Source: Natronoarchaeum philippinense (lineage in GTDB: Archaea > Halobacteriota > Halobacteria > Halobacteriales > Natronoarchaeaceae). Taken from it: a stretch of 64,000 nt of DNA. The stretch covers positions 434,001 through 498,000 of the forward strand of contig NZ_OBEJ01000003.1 in NCBI RefSeq assembly GCF_900215575.1. Direction: 5' to 3'. Of the stretch, positions 62,297-64,000 are shown in pieces. A program made the position numbers and the translations under genes. The first letter of the stretch is position 1. Every line of letters begins with the position of its first letter. The notes beneath the pieces are model-generated. The model was not told where the DNA came from, did no database searches, and worked only from the letters and a program-made list of their open reading frames with translations.

Positions 62297-63544
62297 ATGG
62301 CTCGTCCAGACGCCATCGCCTCGCCTCGTGACGGCTTCCGGTTCGAGTACGACCCGGGCGTCGTCCGGTTCGGCTCGGGGAGCGCCGCCGAACTGGTCGA
62401 CGAACTCGATCGGCAGGGAATCGAGCGCGCGCTCGTCGTCTGTGGCTCGACCGTCGGATCGACGCCGGACGTGATCGACCCCGTGACCGAGGGGCTGGGC
62501 GACCGGCTCGCGGGCGTGTTCGCCGAGACGACGCCGGAAAAGCGCCTCGCCACCGCCTACGACGGGCTCGACGCCGTCAGCGAGCACGACGCCGACGCGC
62601 TGGTCGCGCTCGGCGGCGGGAGCAGTCTCGACGTGGCGACGCTGATCAGCGCGCTCTCGGCCGACGACCGCGACCCCGAAGCGGTCGGTCGGGAACTCGC
62701 CGACACGAGCTCGATCACCGTTCCTGACGGCGATTTGCTCCCCGTCGTCGGCGTTCCGACGACGCTCGCCGGCGCCGACCTCTCGGCGGTGGCCGGCGTG
62801 ACGGCGTCGCCCGACTCGGGCCTCGTCGAGCCGGATGACGTGCCAGCCGGCACAGACGCCGTCGGCGGCGGCGTCTCGGACCCACGGCTGATGCCCGCCG
62901 CGACCGTCTACGATCCCGAACTCTTTGCCACGACGCCCGAGCGCGTGCTCGCGGCCTCGGCGATGAACGGCTTCGACAAGGGCGTCGAGACGCTCTATGC
63001 GTCGAACGCGACGCCAGTCACGGACGCGACGGCGGCCCGCGGATTGGGCCTGCTCGCCGACGGCCTCCGCAGGCTCGGCGATGAGGGGCCGACTGCGGAA
63101 GTCCTCGAACCCGTCGTCGAAGGCATCCTGCTCGTCCAGTACGGCATCTCGCGGCCCGGCGAGACGACGCTCTCTGTGATCCACGCCTTCGGCCACGGGT
63201 TGACTCGGACCTCCGATGTCCAGCAGGGCGCCGCTCACGCGGTCATCGCACCGCACGCACTCAGATATCTCTTCGAGCGCGTCGACGCCCGCCGGGACCT
63301 GCTCGCCGACGCGCTCGGCGCGCCCGACGCCGCAGATCCCGCCGAGGCAGTCGTCGATGCCGTCACCGAGGTCCGCGACGCGCTGGGGCTTCCCGCGCGA
63401 CTCCGTGATGTCGACGGCCCTGAGCCCGAGGCGTTCCCGCAGGTCGCCGAAGAGATCGTCGCGGACTCGTTCATCGCTAACGCGCCGCCCGGACTCGCTG
63501 TCCGGGCAGAAGAAATCGAAGCCGTGCTGCGCGAGGCGTACTGA
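62297..63544 (+). CDS. Iron-type alcohol dehydrogenase family protein, altered metal site
   Basis: The 415-residue protein shows the family NAD loop LGGGSSLDVATL and a C-terminal helical domain. At the usual metal site, Asp227 (MNGFDKGVE) and His296 (IHAFGHGL) are kept, as is His300, but the second ligand is Glu231 and the fourth is Gln310 in place of His. Segments LYASNATPVTD and AAHAVIAPHALRYL resemble maleylacetate reductases of this superfamily. It starts at the base after the dioxygenase stop, so the two are co-translated. Confidence 0.82.
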   Translation: MARPDAIASPRDGFRFEYDPGVVRFGSGSAAELVDELDRQGIERALVVCGSTVGSTPDVIDPVTEGLGDRLAGVFAETTPEKRLATAYDGLDAVSEHDADALVALGGGSSLDVATLISALSADDRDPEAVGRELADTSSITVPDGDLLPVVGVPTTLAGADLSAVAGVTASPDSGLVEPDDVPAGTDAVGGGVSDPRLMPAATVYDPELFATTPERVLAASAMNGFDKGVETLYASNATPVTDATAARGLGLLADGLRRLGDEGPTAEVLEPVVEGILLVQYGISRPGETTLSVIHAFGHGLTRTSDVQQGAAHAVIAPHALRYLFERVDARRDLLADALGAPDAADPAEAVVDAVTEVRDALGLPARLRDVDGPEPEAFPQVAEEIVADSFIANAPPGLAVRAEEIEAVLREAY

Positions 63545-63571
63545 CGCCGACTTCGCCGCAGCGATTGGTAG

Positions 63572-64000
63572 CTATTCGTCGACCAGATCGGCCAGCAGCG
63601 CCGAGACGTACTCGATTTCGTCCTCGTTGACGCCGTGGCCCATCCCCTCGTAGAGGCGCTTCTCGACGTCGGCGTCCAGATTCTCGAACACCGACGCCGA
63701 CTCGTGGACGCGCTGTTCGGGGATGTGGGGGTCCACGTCGCTGCAGCCGAAGAAGGCGGGCGTCCCTTCGAGGTCGCCCTCGTAGTCGCCTTCGTCGATC
63801 GCCTCGCCGATCAGCCCGCCGCTCAGCGCGACCAGCCCGCCGTAGCGCGTCGGATTTCTGGCGACGAACTCGCTGGCGAGACAAGCGCCCTGCGAGAACC
63901 CCAGCACGACGACGCGCTCGGTCGGGATGCCGGCGTCGGTCGCCCGCTCGACGGCGTCGCCGACCGCTTGCAAGCCCGAACTCCGACCGGGCTCGTTCTG
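63572..64000 (-). CDS. Phospholipase/carboxylesterase family hydrolase (N-terminus outside window)
   Basis: The frame runs off the right edge; 142 C-terminal codons are visible. The nucleophile is in VLGFSQGACLASEF, the Asp in GCSDVDPHIPEQRV and the His in YEGMGHGVNEDE, so the triad is complete. The family includes MhqD of Bacillus, a hydrolase linked to quinone resistance. It converges on the dehydrogenase gene with a 27-bp gap. Confidence 0.87.
   Translation of the reverse strand, partial: QNEPGRSSGLQAVGDAVERATDAGIPTERVVVLGFSQGACLASEFVARNPTRYGGLVALSGGLIGEAIDEGDYEGDLEGTPAFFGCSDVDPHIPEQRVHESASVFENLDADVEKRLYEGMGHGVNEDEIEYVSALLADLVDE

Noticed and set aside
61313-63256. Minus-strand frame of 647 codons opposite the dioxygenase and dehydrogenase
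   Set aside because: It crosses two well-supported plus-strand genes and is Arg/Gly/Asp-rich as expected for a shadow.
1-64000. CRISPR array, rRNA operon, prophage or integrase
   Set aside because: No regularly spaced repeats, rRNA-like segments, tyrosine or serine recombinase motifs or phage structural genes were seen on either strand.

Overview
The window is a high-GC stretch of a haloarchaeal chromosome (class Halobacteria). The evidence is the strongly acidic predicted proteins, the archaeal-type alanyl-tRNA synthetase and SRP54, a complete run of A-type ATP synthase genes, archaeal-only families (Rnl3 RNA ligase and its partner, UPF0200/UPF0201, PINc-ATPase, bacterio-opsin-activator-type regulators, pilins) and many TATA elements about 25 nt upstream of start codons, as in leaderless haloarchaeal transcripts. 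The gene content looks chromosomal. I would not name a genus from sequence alone.

Layout. 1-6 kb: the N-terminal part of a BtuF-like cobalamin-binding protein, a PIN/ATPase/KH protein, a TylF-like methyltransferase and a GNAT acetyltransferase. 6-18 kb: peptidases of families M20, M32, S9 and M29 around alaS, with a phosphoesterase and small regulators. 18-20.9 kb: a gas-sensing chemotaxis pair (H-NOX plus a transducer without an extracellular domain). 20.9-22.5 kb: an IS605-type element carrying only tnpB, with a foldable 3' RNA. 22.5-32.7 kb: XRE/membrane pair, truncated globin, AI-2E transporter, Rnl3 RNA ligase, a 7TM histidine kinase, the RNA ligase partner, ferredoxin, cold-shock protein and a Na+/H+ antiporter. 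32.7-39.9 kb: a GlpA-like FAD enzyme facing etfBA, a membrane-anchored wHTH protein divergent from an exported protein, and a pilin. 40-48.4 kb: ATP synthase genes H-I-K-E-C-F-A-B without D. 48.4-58.5 kb: small zinc and membrane proteins, universal-stress proteins, SRP54, a lipoprotein, a gate-domain transporter and UPF0200/0201. 58.5-59.2 kb: tRNA-Arg and tRNA-Phe in convergent orientation, separated by 418 bp of broken tRNA pieces. 59.3-64 kb: a Bat-like regulator, then a VOC dioxygenase, an unusual iron-type alcohol dehydrogenase and the C-terminal part of an esterase.

Links between genes. The ATP synthase genes overlap or nearly abut, but a terminator-like hairpin and a new TATA element separate HI from KECFAB. 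H-NOX and its transducer are adjacent and preceded by a possible 30-codon leader peptide. The dioxygenase and dehydrogenase abut with no spacer and face an MhqD-like esterase, which suggests quinone or aromatic electrophile handling. Several regulators in the window are membrane-anchored DNA-binding proteins. No CRISPR array, rRNA, integrase or prophage was seen.
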